Part shown: one piece after another, positions 8,939-18,913 of the stretch | Numbering within the stretch: position 1 is the stretch's first letter | How the letters are laid out: every line of letters starts with the position of its first letter | Source: Fimbriimonas ginsengisoli Gsoil 348 | GTDB lineage: Bacteria > Armatimonadota > Fimbriimonadia > Fimbriimonadales > Fimbriimonadaceae | Length of the DNA stretch: 64,000 bases | Direction of reading: 5' to 3' | Assembly (NCBI GenBank): GCA_945881865.1 | Contig: CAMCVK010000001.1 | Span: forward strand, 62,001 to 126,000 | Notes under the pieces: model-generated | Database searches by the model: none | What the model saw: the letters and a program-made list of their open reading frames with translations, nothing else | Told to the model about the DNA's origin: nothing | Program-made: the position numbers and the translations under genes

Positions 8939-9250
8939 GTGATCAAGCGGATTCCCGACCCCGAAGGCAACGTATCGCGCCAAAAGCTGATCTCCGTGCT
9001 TTCGGACACGGCGATTCCCTTCTGGGTTGGACGCGTCCTCATCATTCTTGGCCTGCTCCAGGTACTGCCGAGGACGAGTCCGGGCGCGGTCCTAGTCTTA
9101 ACACTCTCATATCTGCTTACGGTCAAACTCCTGCACCACACAGTGAGCTCTCGGCTTGCCCCAGGCGAACCGCCACCCCTCGTTTGGAAACGGGGTTGGA
9201 TTTTCCTGGAGGACCCGCTCCTGCAAGCCCTCTGGCGACGACGCCGCTAG
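8939..9250 (+). CDS. Small membrane protein, 103 aa
   Basis: From a GTG at 8939 the protein has a basic N-terminus and a hydrophobic hairpin around residues 28-62 (FWVGRVLIILGLLQVL, SPGAVLVLTLSYLLTV). The soluble basic tail ends LLQALWRRRR. It resembles generic two-helix membrane proteins; function unknown. It lies immediately upstream of the arsR promoter. Confidence 0.5.
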   Translation: MIKRIPDPEGNVSRQKLISVLSDTAIPFWVGRVLIILGLLQVLPRTSPGAVLVLTLSYLLTVKLLHHTVSSRLAPGEPPPLVWKRGWIFLEDPLLQALWRRRR

Positions 9251-9277
9251 CGGGCCCCACAACAACGGACTCTTCAT

Positions 9278-9307
9278 TTCGACATTCATCGAACTGTATG
9301 CTATGAT
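9278..9307 (+). promoter_or_regulatory. Promoter of arsR, leaderless type
   Basis: TTCGAC (9278-9283) and TATGAT (9302-9307) are separated by 18 bases. The -10 ends six bases before the ATG at 9314, so transcription should begin at or next to the start codon. Confidence 0.6.
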
Positions 9308-9313
9308 TCCTGC

Positions 9314-9658
9314 ATGGAAGCAAGCACGGATCTGATCCGCCTGAAGGCGCTGGCCGACCCAACTCGGCTGGGCATCGTCGAATTTCTTTCGACAAGCTGC
9401 TGCGGAAGCGCCACCTTGAATGACGAAGGCGGCGTGATCGGCCCGACCGCCGGCGAAGTTTGCTGCCACATCACCGGAGTTTCGAAAGTTAGCTCCACCA
9501 TTTCGCACCATCTGCACGAGCTGGCCGACGCTGGGCTGATCAAGCTGGAGCGGCGCGGAAAATCGATGGCATGCAATTTGGAGCCCGAGGCGCTGCGCGC
9601 AACAGCTGACTACCTGCTGCGATTAGCCACCCAAACGAGCGAGGCAAAGTGCTGCTGA
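9314..9658 (+). CDS. arsR: ArsR-family metalloid-responsive repressor
   Basis: A 114-residue winged-helix repressor. KALADPTRLGIVEFL is the typical ArsR N-terminal helix, and VSSTISHHLHELADAGLIKLERRGK is the recognition helix plus wing. Three vicinal cysteine pairs are visible: C29-C30 (TSCCGS), C50-C51 (EVCCHITG) and C113-C114 at the very C-terminus. Such pairs are used by ArsR proteins to bind trivalent arsenic or antimony and release DNA. The next gene, an aquaporin, starts inside its last codons, which fits an arsR-aqpS type operon. The pair C50-C51 sits at the start of the DNA-binding helices, as in the classic ELCVCDL site of ArsR. Direct metalloid binding is inference. Confidence 0.9.
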   Translation: MEASTDLIRLKALADPTRLGIVEFLSTSCCGSATLNDEGGVIGPTAGEVCCHITGVSKVSSTISHHLHELADAGLIKLERRGKSMACNLEPEALRATADYLLRLATQTSEAKCC

Positions 9659-10326
9659 AGCGGTCGCTCGCCGAGCTCATCGGTACCTTCTTCGTGGTTT
9701 TTGGCCCGGTTGCCCTCTCAGCGACCGGCAAGCTTCCGGGCGGAGACGGCAGCCTTTTGGGTTCCGCACTCATTTCGGGCCTTGCCGTCCTCGCGATGAT
9801 TGCCGCTTTTGGGGGCATCTCGGCGGCGCACTTTAACCCCGCCGTGACCATTGCTTTCGCCGTCGCCCGCCGCTTCCCCGCCGGTTGGATCCTTCCCTAC
9901 ATCGCCGCCCAGGTCATCGGCGCAATCCTTGCCGCCGGAGCCGTTTTCATCATGTTCGGGCCCGGGTTTGGCGTTCACATTCCCGCCGAGCCGGCGCTTT
10001 TCGGCAGAAACTTCCTGGCCGAAGGACTGATCAGCTTCTTCTTGATGCTCGTCATCATGGCAGTGGCCACCGAAAAAGGCGTGGACGGCGCGCTGCCTGC
10101 CCTCGCTATTGGCTTCGTCGTGGTGGCGGGCGTTTTGCTGGCCGGCCCGGTGACGGGCGGATCGATGAATCCGGCCCGCTCGCTCGGCCCCGCGCTTTTT
10201 GCCGGAGGCGAGGCTCTCGCCAATATTGCCTTGTACCTTAGTGCCCCCATCGTGGGAGCCGTGCTGGCCGCGCTGACCTACGAAGCGATTCGATTCGACC
10301 GAACCGGGAAAAACGCCCCCGCATGA
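9649..10326 (+). CDS. MIP-family aquaporin, probable arsenite/metalloid channel
   Basis: A six-helix membrane channel of 225 residues. It has both half-helix signatures, HFNPAVT near residue 63 and SMNPARS near residue 175, and the usual inverted-repeat architecture. It starts at a GTG that overlaps the 3' end of arsR by 10 bp, so the two are translationally coupled. In Sinorhizobium meliloti an aquaglyceroporin (AqpS) in an arsR operon exports arsenite; the same arrangement here suggests metalloid efflux down its gradient. No arsC, arsB or acr3 accompanies it. A plain water channel cannot be excluded from sequence. Confidence 0.85.
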   Translation: MLLKRSLAELIGTFFVVFGPVALSATGKLPGGDGSLLGSALISGLAVLAMIAAFGGISAAHFNPAVTIAFAVARRFPAGWILPYIAAQVIGAILAAGAVFIMFGPGFGVHIPAEPALFGRNFLAEGLISFFLMLVIMAVATEKGVDGALPALAIGFVVVAGVLLAGPVTGGSMNPARSLGPALFAGGEALANIALYLSAPIVGAVLAALTYEAIRFDRTGKNAPA

Positions 10327-10329
10327 ACC

Positions 10330-10335
10330 TATAAT
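10330..10335 (+). promoter_or_regulatory. -10 element of phhA operon, leaderless type
   Basis: A perfect TATAAT ends five bases before the ATG at 10341. No good -35 is seen at the normal distance. The intervening AAGGA could act as a Shine-Dalgarno only on a longer transcript. Confidence 0.55.
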
Positions 10336-10340
10336 AAGGA

Positions 10341-11279
10341 ATGCAAACCTCCGCGAGCAGCGTGGCTCCCGACGGTGGCGTTCGCTCTGGGCTAACGACA
10401 ACCGAGTCGGCCTTCATCGAGCAGGCCCAACGAAACGGCGATTTGTATATTGATCAGCCGTACGACTTGTACAGTGAGGCCAACCACCGCGCCTGGCAGA
10501 GCCTTTTTGCCCGCATGCGCGGCCCTTGGGAGCGGTACGGCAACCCGAGTTTCCTGCGCGGCATCGATTCGCTCGCCCTGGACCCCAACCGGGTTCCCCG
10601 TCTAAGCGACGTCAATCAGTTCCTCTCCCCCCTCACCGGGTTCAGTGCGAAGGCGGTCAGCGGCTACGTGCCCGCCTATCTGTTTTTTGATTGCCTTCGA
10701 AACCGCGAATTCCCCACGACGATTACGATTCGCCGCGAAGACCGCCTGGACTACCTGCCCGAGCCAGACATTTTTCATGACATCGCCGGGCACGTGCCGA
10801 TGCACACCGACCGCGCCTTCGCCGACACGCTGGTTCACTTTGGCGAGTGCGCGCGTCGCGCGGCCGAGATTGGCCAAGGCATCGCCGACCCTGGTGAACG
10901 CCTAGCAACCCTGACGAGCATTCTTCGGGCGATGGCCAGGTTCTTCTGGTTTACCATTGAGTTTGGACTGATGGAATCTCCCAATGGCTTACGGGCTTAC
11001 GGTAGCGGGCTCCTGTCTTCCTACGGCGAACTATCACATAGCATCGACTCGCCTACCGTCCAGAGATCGCCGATGCAGCTCGAATGGGTAATCCATCAAT
11101 CGTTTGAAATTGATCGCTACCAGCCGTTGCTGTTTTCCGTCGCTTCCTTCGATCACCTATTCGAGCTAGTAAACGAGCTTGAACGATGGATGCTTGACGG
11201 CAAACTGAATAACGTTGCCCCGGGCGAGCCAGAGGTAAGCCCGCTCGACCTACAAAGTTTCCTCGACGCAAACGGATAA
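10341..11279 (+). CDS. phhA: Aromatic amino acid (phenylalanine-4-) hydroxylase
   Basis: A non-heme iron, tetrahydropterin-dependent monooxygenase converting phenylalanine to tyrosine. The signature PEPDIFHDIAGHVPMH supplies two iron ligands (His146, His151), and FWFTIEFGL supplies the third (Glu207). The length, 312 residues, matches the single-domain bacterial enzymes that lack the regulatory ACT domain. It is the first gene of a four-gene operon and is followed after 4 bp by homogentisate dioxygenase, so its product feeds tyrosine degradation. No pterin-recycling gene is present in the window. Confidence 0.92.
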   Translation: MQTSASSVAPDGGVRSGLTTTESAFIEQAQRNGDLYIDQPYDLYSEANHRAWQSLFARMRGPWERYGNPSFLRGIDSLALDPNRVPRLSDVNQFLSPLTGFSAKAVSGYVPAYLFFDCLRNREFPTTITIRREDRLDYLPEPDIFHDIAGHVPMHTDRAFADTLVHFGECARRAAEIGQGIADPGERLATLTSILRAMARFFWFTIEFGLMESPNGLRAYGSGLLSSYGELSHSIDSPTVQRSPMQLEWVIHQSFEIDRYQPLLFSVASFDHLFELVNELERWMLDGKLNNVAPGEPEVSPLDLQSFLDANG

Positions 11280-11283
11280 ACCT

Positions 11284-12504
11284 ATGGCGCTAATTGTTCG
11301 ACGCGGTGACTTACCCAACACGCCCCACACGGAGTTCTACGCAATTCCAGGCGTGCTCGCTTTGGAGGAAATCCACGGCAGTTATGGCTTTGACGGACCT
11401 TGGAGCCGTAAGATGCACGTCCGGCATTATCCAACGGAGCAATCTTCAAGACCGACCGTTGCGGACTTCCATTTCCGGCCGACTTTCGTAGATGCTTCTG
11501 CAGTTGCGCTGGAGCCGTACATGATTCACTCCGGGGATATTCCCTACGGCGGCGACGCGCTTCGCTCTCGGTTTGCGTTGTGCGGCGGGCACAGCACCCT
11601 GATGTCGGTGATTAAGGCCACCGAAAGCTTTCCGGCGGATACGTACTTCCGAAACGCTGCCTCGCACGAATTGTTCTTTGTTCAAGAAGGAAGCGGGGTG
11701 CTTAGCTCGGAGTTCGGCGAACTACCCTTCAAGCAGCACGACTATATTGTTGTTCCTAAAGCGACGACTTATCGAATCGACCTCCACGAAGGTTCGGTTT
11801 GGCTATTACTTATCGAGTCGAAATTCCCTTACGAGTGGCCTCCGCACTACATGAACCGAGGCGGACAAGCTCACATGACCGCTCCGGTGGTGGAAACCGA
11901 AATCGGGTTACCAGAACTGAGGCCATTTCGCGACGAAGTCGGCGAGTTTACGGTGTTCATTAAAGCGCCAGGTGGAACGGTTACCGATAGCAAACAGTCA
12001 CATCACCCGTTTGACGTTAGCGGATGGGAGGGTGCCCTCTATCCGTTTACCTTCCCGATTCTTAACCATCATGGAATCGCGCGGGAGATCCACACCGCAC
12101 CGCCGATGCACAACACGTTTCAGTCGGGGCATATTCCCAACACCGGCTTCAGCGTCTGCTCTTTTGTTCCCCAGATGGAAGGTTGGCATCCGAAGGAAGT
12201 TTGCGCACCTTACGCGCACATGAACGTGGATAGCGACGAGTTCATGTTCTTCTGTAACGGCAGCTACGGCGCGCGCAAGGGCATCATCAAAGACGGCTCG
12301 ATCAGCCTCCATCAGGGCGGCGTTCCCCACAGTCCGCACGGCAAAGCCGCCGAGCGCTCGCTCGCGAACCGCGGGAAAGTCGCCGAGCGACTCGCCGTGA
12401 TGCTGGATACCTACTTCGAACCGTTAACAATTACGGTTCCCGCATTAGAATTTTGTGATCCCGAGTACTCAACCAGCTGGAGCCGCGCGGCCCAAACCCA
12501 ATAG
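11284..12504 (+). CDS. hmgA: Homogentisate 1,2-dioxygenase
   Basis: Opens the ring of homogentisate to maleylacetoacetate using Fe(II) and O2. The cupin fold is shown by KMHVRHYPTEQ, a mid domain with LFFVQEGSGVLSSEFGELPF, and the iron site. That site is seen as YAHMNVDSDEFMFFCNG (His and Glu) and SLHQGGVPHSPHG (His). At 406 residues it belongs to the shorter bacterial type. Spacing to both operon neighbours is 4-8 bp. Its product would need an isomerase before FahA; none is encoded in the operon. Confidence 0.93.
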   Translation: MALIVRRGDLPNTPHTEFYAIPGVLALEEIHGSYGFDGPWSRKMHVRHYPTEQSSRPTVADFHFRPTFVDASAVALEPYMIHSGDIPYGGDALRSRFALCGGHSTLMSVIKATESFPADTYFRNAASHELFFVQEGSGVLSSEFGELPFKQHDYIVVPKATTYRIDLHEGSVWLLLIESKFPYEWPPHYMNRGGQAHMTAPVVETEIGLPELRPFRDEVGEFTVFIKAPGGTVTDSKQSHHPFDVSGWEGALYPFTFPILNHHGIAREIHTAPPMHNTFQSGHIPNTGFSVCSFVPQMEGWHPKEVCAPYAHMNVDSDEFMFFCNGSYGARKGIIKDGSISLHQGGVPHSPHGKAAERSLANRGKVAERLAVMLDTYFEPLTITVPALEFCDPEYSTSWSRAAQTQ

Positions 12505-12512
12505 GAAACACC

Positions 12513-13682
12513 ATGAACCCAACCCAAAACATTCATCAAGGTCATTGGATTGCGCCCCGGCCAATCACACTTCTCGAAGGCGAGGATCCTCAGGCAATTG
12601 AAGGCTTTGACTACGCCGAGTTCTACGTTGAGAATGCCCGCCAAACGGCGATGTACTTCTGCTTTTCCTTCGGCTTTACCCCAGTAGCTTACCGAGGACC
12701 CGAGACGGGCTATACCGAATCTGCTAGCTACGTTCTGAAGCAGAACAAAGTTACCTTGCTCATTACGGCCCCCCTTAAGACGACTAGTCCGATCTGCAAT
12801 CAGGTAGCCCTGCACGGAATGACGGTGCACGACGTTGCGTTCCGCGTGCCCAACTGCGAAGCGTTCTACTATGCGGCGATGGAGAAGGGCGCCGAGTCGG
12901 CGATGGTGCCAACGGTCTGGCAAGATGAGCACGGTGTGATCAAGAAAGCCGCCATCAAAGCCTACGGCGATACGATCCACTCCCTTGTCGAGCGAACGAA
13001 CTATAGCGGAGACTTCTGGCCGGGGTTCGTGCCGTACGGTGACCTGTTTGCCGTTCCCGAAAATACGAGCCTCGATGGCCTCATCGTCATCGACCACATG
13101 GTCGCAAACGTGCAGCTCGGAAAGATGGAGCATTGGGTGAAGTATTACGAGAACATTCTCGGCTTCAGCCAGTTCCTCTCGTTCTCAGACGACGACATCT
13201 CCACCGAATACTCCGCGCTTATGTCCAAGGTCATGACCGGCGGACATGGAAAAATTAAGCTGCCCATCAACGAGCCGGCGCACGGAAAGCGGAAGTCGCA
13301 GATTGAGGAGTACCTTGAGTTCCATAACGGCCCGGGCGTCCAACATCTCGCCCTAGCCACCAACGATATCATCGGAGTTGTGCGGGAACTCAAATCACGG
13401 GGCATCACGTTCCTCAACGTGCCAAAGTCGTACTATGACGATCTACCGGAGAGAGTCGGGCCGATTAAGCAGGATCTTCAGCAGCTAGCTGAGCTCGGCA
13501 TTCTCGTAGATCGCGACGAGGATGGCTACCTACTCCAGCTCTTTACCAAGCCGCTACACGACCGACCGACGATCTTCTTCGAAATCATTCAGCGCCAGGG
13601 ATCAAAGGGATTCGGCGTCGGAAACTTCAAAGCGCTCTTCGAAGCTATCGAGCGAGATCAGGAGCTTCGGGGCAACCTTTGA
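12513..13682 (+). CDS. hppD: 4-hydroxyphenylpyruvate dioxygenase
   Basis: Converts 4-hydroxyphenylpyruvate to homogentisate with loss of CO2. Two vicinal-oxygen-chelate domains are seen. The catalytic C-terminal one carries the 2-His-1-Glu iron triad His195 (VIDHMVANV), His278 (GPGVQHLALAT) and Glu357 (IFFEIIQRQG). An AGGAAA lies just upstream of the ATG. The length of 389 residues is close to eukaryote-like HPPDs rather than the shorter 350-residue bacterial forms. The enzyme acts between an aminotransferase (not in the window) and HmgA. Confidence 0.95.
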   Translation: MNPTQNIHQGHWIAPRPITLLEGEDPQAIEGFDYAEFYVENARQTAMYFCFSFGFTPVAYRGPETGYTESASYVLKQNKVTLLITAPLKTTSPICNQVALHGMTVHDVAFRVPNCEAFYYAAMEKGAESAMVPTVWQDEHGVIKKAAIKAYGDTIHSLVERTNYSGDFWPGFVPYGDLFAVPENTSLDGLIVIDHMVANVQLGKMEHWVKYYENILGFSQFLSFSDDDISTEYSALMSKVMTGGHGKIKLPINEPAHGKRKSQIEEYLEFHNGPGVQHLALATNDIIGVVRELKSRGITFLNVPKSYYDDLPERVGPIKQDLQQLAELGILVDRDEDGYLLQLFTKPLHDRPTIFFEIIQRQGSKGFGVGNFKALFEAIERDQELRGNL

Positions 13683-14614
13683 AGTTTGGATCGACCCAAG
13701 AGGGTCGCCTAGTCATCACGAGCCACGATTCCGGGAAGGCCGTCTTTTCGGAATCGTACGGTAGCTTGCTTGACGCATTATCAGATTGGGATTCCGCACT
13801 ACCCGCGCTTGAAGCCGAATTCGAAGCGAGAAAGGGCAGCGAACTAGCCCTACAGGATTTCGCGGCTCCGCTACCAAAGACTTGGGCGTTCTTAGACGGT
13901 AGTGCGTTCATCCAGCACATCGTGTTGGTGCGCAAGGCTCGGAAAGCCGCGCTTCCGGAGGACCTCACAACGATTCCTCTTATGTATCAGGGGATCAGCG
14001 ATACCTTGGATGGTCCGACTGCGAACATCCCCGCCTTCGGCCCAAACGACGGCCTGGATTTTGAAGGCGAGATCGGCATCATCACCGACGAGGTCCCGAT
14101 GGGAACCACCGCCGAAGAGGCCGAGAAGCACATCAAGCTAGTCGTCCTGCTCAACGACGTAAGCCTTAGGAACCTCATCCCCCGCGAAGTCGGTACCGGT
14201 TTTGGATTCATCCAAAGCAAGCCAAGTTCGGCGTTTGCGCCTTGGGCCGTCACGCCCGATGAACTCGGCAGCGCGTGGCGCGATACCCGCCTTCACCTAC
14301 CTCTTGTCACCCACCTGAACGGAGTGCAATTCGGAATCCCGGATGCCGGTGAAATGCATTTTTCCTTCGCCGAGCTGATCGCCCACGCCGCAAAAACGCG
14401 GCGACTTAGTGCCGGAACGATCATCGGCTCGGGCACCGTCGCAAACAAAAACGCAGAGGTCGGCTCAAGCTGCATCGCCGAGAGAAGAATGCTTGAGATC
14501 ATCGAAACCGGCGAGGCAACAACCCCATTTTTGCAGCCCGGCGACCGGGTGCAGATGGAAGTCCACAAGGACGGTCACAGCGTGTTCGGCCAAATTGACC
14601 AAATGGTCTCCTAA
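13679..14614 (+). CDS. fahA: Fumarylacetoacetate hydrolase family protein
   Basis: Carbon-carbon hydrolase completing tyrosine degradation to fumarate and acetoacetate. The FAA-hydrolase core is seen from about residue 100: [15 protein letters not shown] (metal Glu residues), [36 protein letters not shown] and the C-terminal GSGTVANKN. The start is a TTG that overlaps the hppD stop (TTGA). Its stop overlaps the kinase stop on the other strand in the 4-bp CTAA. Position in the operon supports fumarylacetoacetase rather than another FAH-family function. Confidence 0.88.
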   Translation: MKFGSTQEGRLVITSHDSGKAVFSESYGSLLDALSDWDSALPALEAEFEARKGSELALQDFAAPLPKTWAFLDGSAFIQHIVLVRKARKAALPEDLTTIPLMYQGISDTLDGPTANIPAFGPNDGLDFEGEIGIITDEVPMGTTAEEAEKHIKLVVLLNDVSLRNLIPREVGTGFGFIQSKPSSAFAPWAVTPDELGSAWRDTRLHLPLVTHLNGVQFGIPDAGEMHFSFAELIAHAAKTRRLSAGTIIGSGTVANKNAEVGSSCIAERRMLEIIETGEATTPFLQPGDRVQMEVHKDGHSVFGQIDQMVS

Positions 14615-17600
14615 GCGGCCGGCGGACGACCGCCCCAGGATCGGAGCTTTTCGTACATTTCGTTTGCGTTCACGGGTTTGGCCAAATAATCGTCCATGCC
14701 CGCCCGGAGGCAGCGTTCCCGATCGCCCTTGACGGCGTGGGCCGTCATCGCGATCACGGGCGTGCGAGTCCCCGATTCTCGGCGGCGAATTGCCTCGGTG
14801 GCAGACAGTCCGTCCAACACCGGCATCGAAACGTCCATAAGAATCACGTCAAAGCGCTCCTCCGCCACGGCGGCAACCGCTTCCATCCCGTTCACAACGT
14901 CTCGATGGGTGCAGCCCCACCTTTCCAGCCTTCTTTTGGCTACCGTGGCATTCACCATGTTGTCTTCTGCCAGCAAAACATGAAGTCCAAGCGGCGCAAA
15001 AGTCGCTGCTGCTTCCCGGGGTTCGGGATGAGTTTTGCCTCCAACCGCATCCAAAACAGCCCGGGACAGGGCCGCCAAACGAACCGGCTTACTGAGAAAC
15101 GGTCGGGCCTCCGTAGTCTGTGCGGCCATCGACAACCGCTGGCCCACCGATACCAGTTCGACGATTGGGCAGACGCGGCCACCGATCGGTTGCCAGCCCA
15201 TGTGGTCGACCAGCAAAACGTCGGGGTCCTTCGCCTCAATCGTTCCGCCTAGCCCGGTTACGTAGTCGCAAACCACGCGCTGTAAAGTGGGCGTCTGAAG
15301 AGAAACCGCAACACGAATGCCCTGAAGAGAACGCAGATGGAACGCAGATTCCGTCTGCTTCGGCAGCGTCAGCGAAATCCAGAATGAACTTCCCTCCCCG
15401 AGCCGACTCTCCATACGCACTTCGCCACCCATCAACGCTGCAAGTTGCCGCGTGATAGAGAGGCCCAGGCCGGTTCCGCCGTGCTTCCGCGTGATACTTC
15501 CATCCTCTTGGGTAAAGCTCTCAAAAATCGCTTCTTGCCGATCCGGGTGCACTCCACTTCCCGTGTCTTGCACCTGTAGCTCAAGGGAAACGGCGGATTC
15601 CGTTTCTTCCAAAACCCTTGCCGACAGGCAAACTTCGCCGTGGGCGGTGAACTTTACGGCGTTCCCCACAAGGTTTGTAAGCATCTGCCGAATGCGGTCG
15701 GCGTCGCCGATGAGTAGGGTCGGTACCGAAAGCGGCAGGTCACAGATCAGTTCGGCGCCGTCGCCATCGCGGCGCGCCCCGGCCAGTTCCAAAACGTCTT
15801 CCATCACTTGCCGAAGGTCAAAATCTTCCGGATGTAGGTCCAATCGCCCGGCCTCGACCTTAGAAAAGTCCAGAATATCGTCGATAATCCCCAACAGCGA
15901 ATCGGCACTCTTCTGCACCGTCAGCGTATAGTTCAGCTGCTCGGTAGAGAGTGCCGTATCCAGCAATAGCGAGGTCATTCCAACCACCCCGTTCATCGGA
16001 GTACGGATTTCGTGGCTCATGTTCGCCAAGAACTCGCTTTTCGCGCGCGTTGCGGCCAAGGCGGCATCTCGCGCGTGGGTCAGCTCCTCGGTTTGCGCCC
16101 GAAGGGCATCTTCGACCTCCCGTCTACGCTCAATCTCAATCTCTGCCGAACGGTGCAACATGCTGTTCTTCACCGCAACGGCGGCTTGACGCGCAAACGG
16201 CAGAATGGGAAGCAGCGCCGCCTCGGTCATCGGTCGCAGGGTTAGGGCGTTGTCCGCCATCAAGAAGCCCAACAACTCTCCGGCAGCCCGCAGCGCAATA
16301 ACGGCATGCGGGATCATGATCTCCGGACCAGACGAATCTAAGTCTCGGTACGGAATCGTGCGAATAGAAGTGAGCTTCTGCGAGTCCTGGAACTGCTCCA
16401 GCAGCCATTTCACGAATTCGGGTTTCAGAAGCAGTTCGTGTTCATCGAGCAGGCTTCCGTCGATATTGGTTCCCCATGTGCCGCGAACCTCAGCGCCGTC
16501 AAAAATCCAAACCCCGGCGCGATCCACAATTTTCGCGTCGAGGAGGGCATCCCTCACCAGACGAAAGACATTGTCGGGGTCTTGGTAGGCCGCAAGCGCA
16601 ACGGAGAGCTCCATCAGGTGACGTTGTTGCTGAACGATCTGCTCTTTTTCTACAAGCAGTCGCGAGTTCTTCACCGCAACGGCGGCCTGGCGCGCAAACG
16701 GCAGAATTGGAAAGAGCGACGCCTCGGTCAGCGGCCGCTCCGTAAGGGCGTTGTCCGCCATCAGAAATCCTAGCAGCTCGCCGGCGGCACGAAGGGCAAT
16801 CACGGCATGGGGAATCAGTATCTCCGGGCCCGACGAATATAAGTCTCGGTACGGAATCATACGAATAGAAGTGAGCTTCTGCGAGTCTTGGAACTGCTCC
16901 AGCAGCCATTTCACGAATTCCGGTTTCAGAACCAGGTCATGTTCATCGCGCAGGCTTCCGTCAATATTGGTTCCCCAAGTCCCACGAACCTCAGCGCCAT
17001 CAAAAATCCAAACCCCGGCGCGATCCACAATTTTCGCGTCGAGGAGGGCATCCCTCACCAGACGAAAGACATTGTCGGGGTCTTGGTAGGCCGCGAGCGC
17101 AACGGAGAGCTCCATCAGGTGACGTTGTTGCTGAACGACCTGTTCTTTTTCTTCTAGCACTCGCGAGTTCAATACAGCAACGGCCGCCTGCTCTGCCAGA
17201 GGCAGGATGGGAACAAGCGTTTCGTTCGTGATCTCGCGCATCGAGTTCAGGTTGTCCACCGTCAGAACCCCGATAAGCTCGCCGCGTGCATGCAGCGGAA
17301 TAATGGCGTGCGGCACATTCTCGCGCACGTCACCGTTTGGCAACACAACTACCGGAGTCGCATCCAAGACGAAAGGAATCTTGCCCTCCATCGCCTCCGG
17401 TAACTTGGTTCGATATTCGCCAAGCGGAAAGGAAAGGTGATGTTCCGCCCGGGGCTTGCCATGCGGGTCAGTGCCCCAAGTTCCGCGGGCTATGTCGCCA
17501 TCCACAATCCAGACGGCGGCACGATCTACGACGCAGAGGTCTAGGATGGCATCGCGCACCAGCCGGAATGCCCCATCCGAAGTCGGGTTTGCCGTCATTT

Positions 17601-18732
17601 GAACTGCGATCTCGGCGATTCGCCGCTGCTGAAGTAGCATCCGATCCCGCTCATCTCGCAGGCGAGCCTGAATTACTGCCACCGCCGCCTGCTCGGCAAA
17701 AGGCAGGATCGATTCGAGCATGGGCCGCGTGATTTCGCGCATCGTAAACGGCATGTCGACTCCCACGAACCCGACGAACTGGTCTCCGGACTTCACGGCA
17801 ACGCTGGCATGGGGCACGTCGTGCAGGATTTCGCCGTTGGGCATTGTCACAGAGCCCCAGTTATGCCAAGAGTAGACGTCGCTGCCGGACGCGAGGGCGT
17901 CGATTCGCACCTGCATCCATTCCGCCGGGAAGGTCACTTCCCGATCGTTCGCCAGGTTGCGATGGAGATCGGTGCCCCACGTCCCGCGAACAATATCACC
18001 CTCAATGAGCCAAATGCCCACTCGATCGACGTCGCAAAGTTCCATGATCGCGTTGCGAATCGACAGCAGAACCTGGTCGATATCTTCGTTACTGCCGATT
18101 GCCACGGCAATCTCGGCTAGCCGCTTCTGGTTCAGAAGGAGTCGCTCATGCGACTCTAAGAGCCGAAACTTCCAAATCGCGATGGCGGCCTGCTCGGTGA
18201 ACGGTAGCAACTCCATCAGATCCGCCTCGTTGAACCGCTTCGACGTGATGAGGTTGTCCACGGCGATGAGGCCGACGAGCTCGCCCTCTGCCCGCAAATA
18301 GAGCAACGCGTGGTCGAGAACCTGAACCATTCCCTCCGGAAAGTTCTCCCGGTACTGGCCGGGCTCAATCGAGGAGAGGGAAAAGTCTTGCTGATATGGA
18401 CCGAACAGTTTCCAACGCGACGGCTCTGCGGCAGAAGCTGGGATACGATCTCGGGGGATATCCTCCAATTCCCCTTTGCGGTTCGTTCCGATCGTCCCAA
18501 CGAAGCAGTTCTCTGCCGGATCAAAGAGGAAAAGTCCGCAACGATCGAACCCGCTGCCAACAACGATGGCCTGCTGCACAAGCGTCAGCACAGACCGAAG
18601 GTCTCGGCCGCGATTGATGGCGGAAGTCAGCTCAAAAAGCCGGCGAAAACGGTCTTCGGACTCGTCGCGCGATTCCGCAAACCCTTGGGCCTCGGCCGCC
18701 ACTTCGTCGCGTCCAGTTTCTTCGGGATTCAT
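14611..18732 (-). CDS. Hybrid sensor histidine kinase: five GAF domains, HisKA, HATPase, pseudo-receiver, receiver
   Basis: A 1,373-residue soluble kinase with no membrane helices. Five GAF sensor domains follow one another (about residues 30-190, 205-365, 370-530, 535-695 and 700-860), each ending in a PF(A/T)(E/R)QAA(V/I)AV helix. Then come a dimerisation/phosphoacceptor domain ([15 protein letters not shown], His near 905) and an ATPase with the N box [10 protein letters not shown] and a GTGLGLSI G box. Next is a degenerate receiver ([15 protein letters not shown]). The last domain is an intact receiver with phospho-acceptor Asp in [14 protein letters not shown] (near 1299) and the DYLAKPV lysine. 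The ligand is unknown. GAF4 and GAF5 are almost identical at the DNA level. It is divergent from the PEP-CTERM gene; no partner regulator is adjacent. Confidence 0.93.
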   Translation of the reverse strand: MNPEETGRDEVAAEAQGFAESRDESEDRFRRLFELTSAINRGRDLRSVLTLVQQAIVVGSGFDRCGLFLFDPAENCFVGTIGTNRKGELEDIPRDRIPASAAEPSRWKLFGPYQQDFSLSSIEPGQYRENFPEGMVQVLDHALLYLRAEGELVGLIAVDNLITSKRFNEADLMELLPFTEQAAIAIWKFRLLESHERLLLNQKRLAEIAVAIGSNEDIDQVLLSIRNAIMELCDVDRVGIWLIEGDIVRGTWGTDLHRNLANDREVTFPAEWMQVRIDALASGSDVYSWHNWGSVTMPNGEILHDVPHASVAVKSGDQFVGFVGVDMPFTMREITRPMLESILPFAEQAAVAVIQARLRDERDRMLLQQRRIAEIAVQMTANPTSDGAFRLVRDAILDLCVVDRAAVWIVDGDIARGTWGTDPHGKPRAEHHLSFPLGEYRTKLPEAMEGKIPFVLDATPVVVLPNGDVRENVPHAIIPLHARGELIGVLTVDNLNSMREITNETLVPILPLAEQAAVAVLNSRVLEEKEQVVQQQRHLMELSVALAAYQDPDNVFRLVRDALLDAKIVDRAGVWIFDGAEVRGTWGTNIDGSLRDEHDLVLKPEFVKWLLEQFQDSQKLTSIRMIPYRDLYSSGPEILIPHAVIALRAAGELLGFLMADNALTERPLTEASLFPILPFARQAAVAVKNSRLLVEKEQIVQQQRHLMELSVALAAYQDPDNVFRLVRDALLDAKIVDRAGVWIFDGAEVRGTWGTNIDGSLLDEHELLLKPEFVKWLLEQFQDSQKLTSIRTIPYRDLDSSGPEIMIPHAVIALRAAGELLGFLMADNALTLRPMTEAALLPILPFARQAAVAVKNSMLHRSAEIEIERRREVEDALRAQTEELTHARDAALAATRAKSEFLANMSHEIRTPMNGVVGMTSLLLDTALSTEQLNYTLTVQKSADSLLGIIDDILDFSKVEAGRLDLHPEDFDLRQVMEDVLELAGARRDGDGAELICDLPLSVPTLLIGDADRIRQMLTNLVGNAVKFTAHGEVCLSARVLEETESAVSLELQVQDTGSGVHPDRQEAIFESFTQEDGSITRKHGGTGLGLSITRQLAALMGGEVRMESRLGEGSSFWISLTLPKQTESAFHLRSLQGIRVAVSLQTPTLQRVVCDYVTGLGGTIEAKDPDVLLVDHMGWQPIGGRVCPIVELVSVGQRLSMAAQTTEARPFLSKPVRLAALSRAVLDAVGGKTHPEPREAAATFAPLGLHVLLAEDNMVNATVAKRRLERWGCTHRDVVNGMEAVAAVAEERFDVILMDVSMPVLDGLSATEAIRRRESGTRTPVIAMTAHAVKGDRERCLRAGMDDYLAKPVNANEMYEKLRSWGGRPPAA
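16149..17150 (-). repeat. Tandem 501-bp in-frame duplication encoding GAF4 and GAF5
   Basis: Two nearly identical blocks are offset by exactly 501 bp (167 codons). For example, TTTCGCGTCGAGGAGGGCAT occurs at 16531 and again at 17032. The same phrase order ([40 protein letters not shown]) is encoded twice. Block edges are approximate. Confidence 0.9.
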
Positions 18733-18913
18733 CGGTTAAAACTGCTGTAAATGAGGGGACGCAGGATCAAGATATCCTCCGGGAAATTCGCAAACCTATT
18801 CTGGCAGGTAACTTCATCCGGGGTCACGGTAAAGAGCGACACGCGTAAGTGGGGTTTCGAATCTATTCTAATGAGTACGCGGAATGTCTGTTCGCGGTTA
18901 GGGTCACATAAAA

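Noticed and set aside
16149-17150. Mobile-element insertion in the kinase
   Set aside because: The duplicated block is purely GAF coding sequence in frame, with no terminal repeats or transposase.
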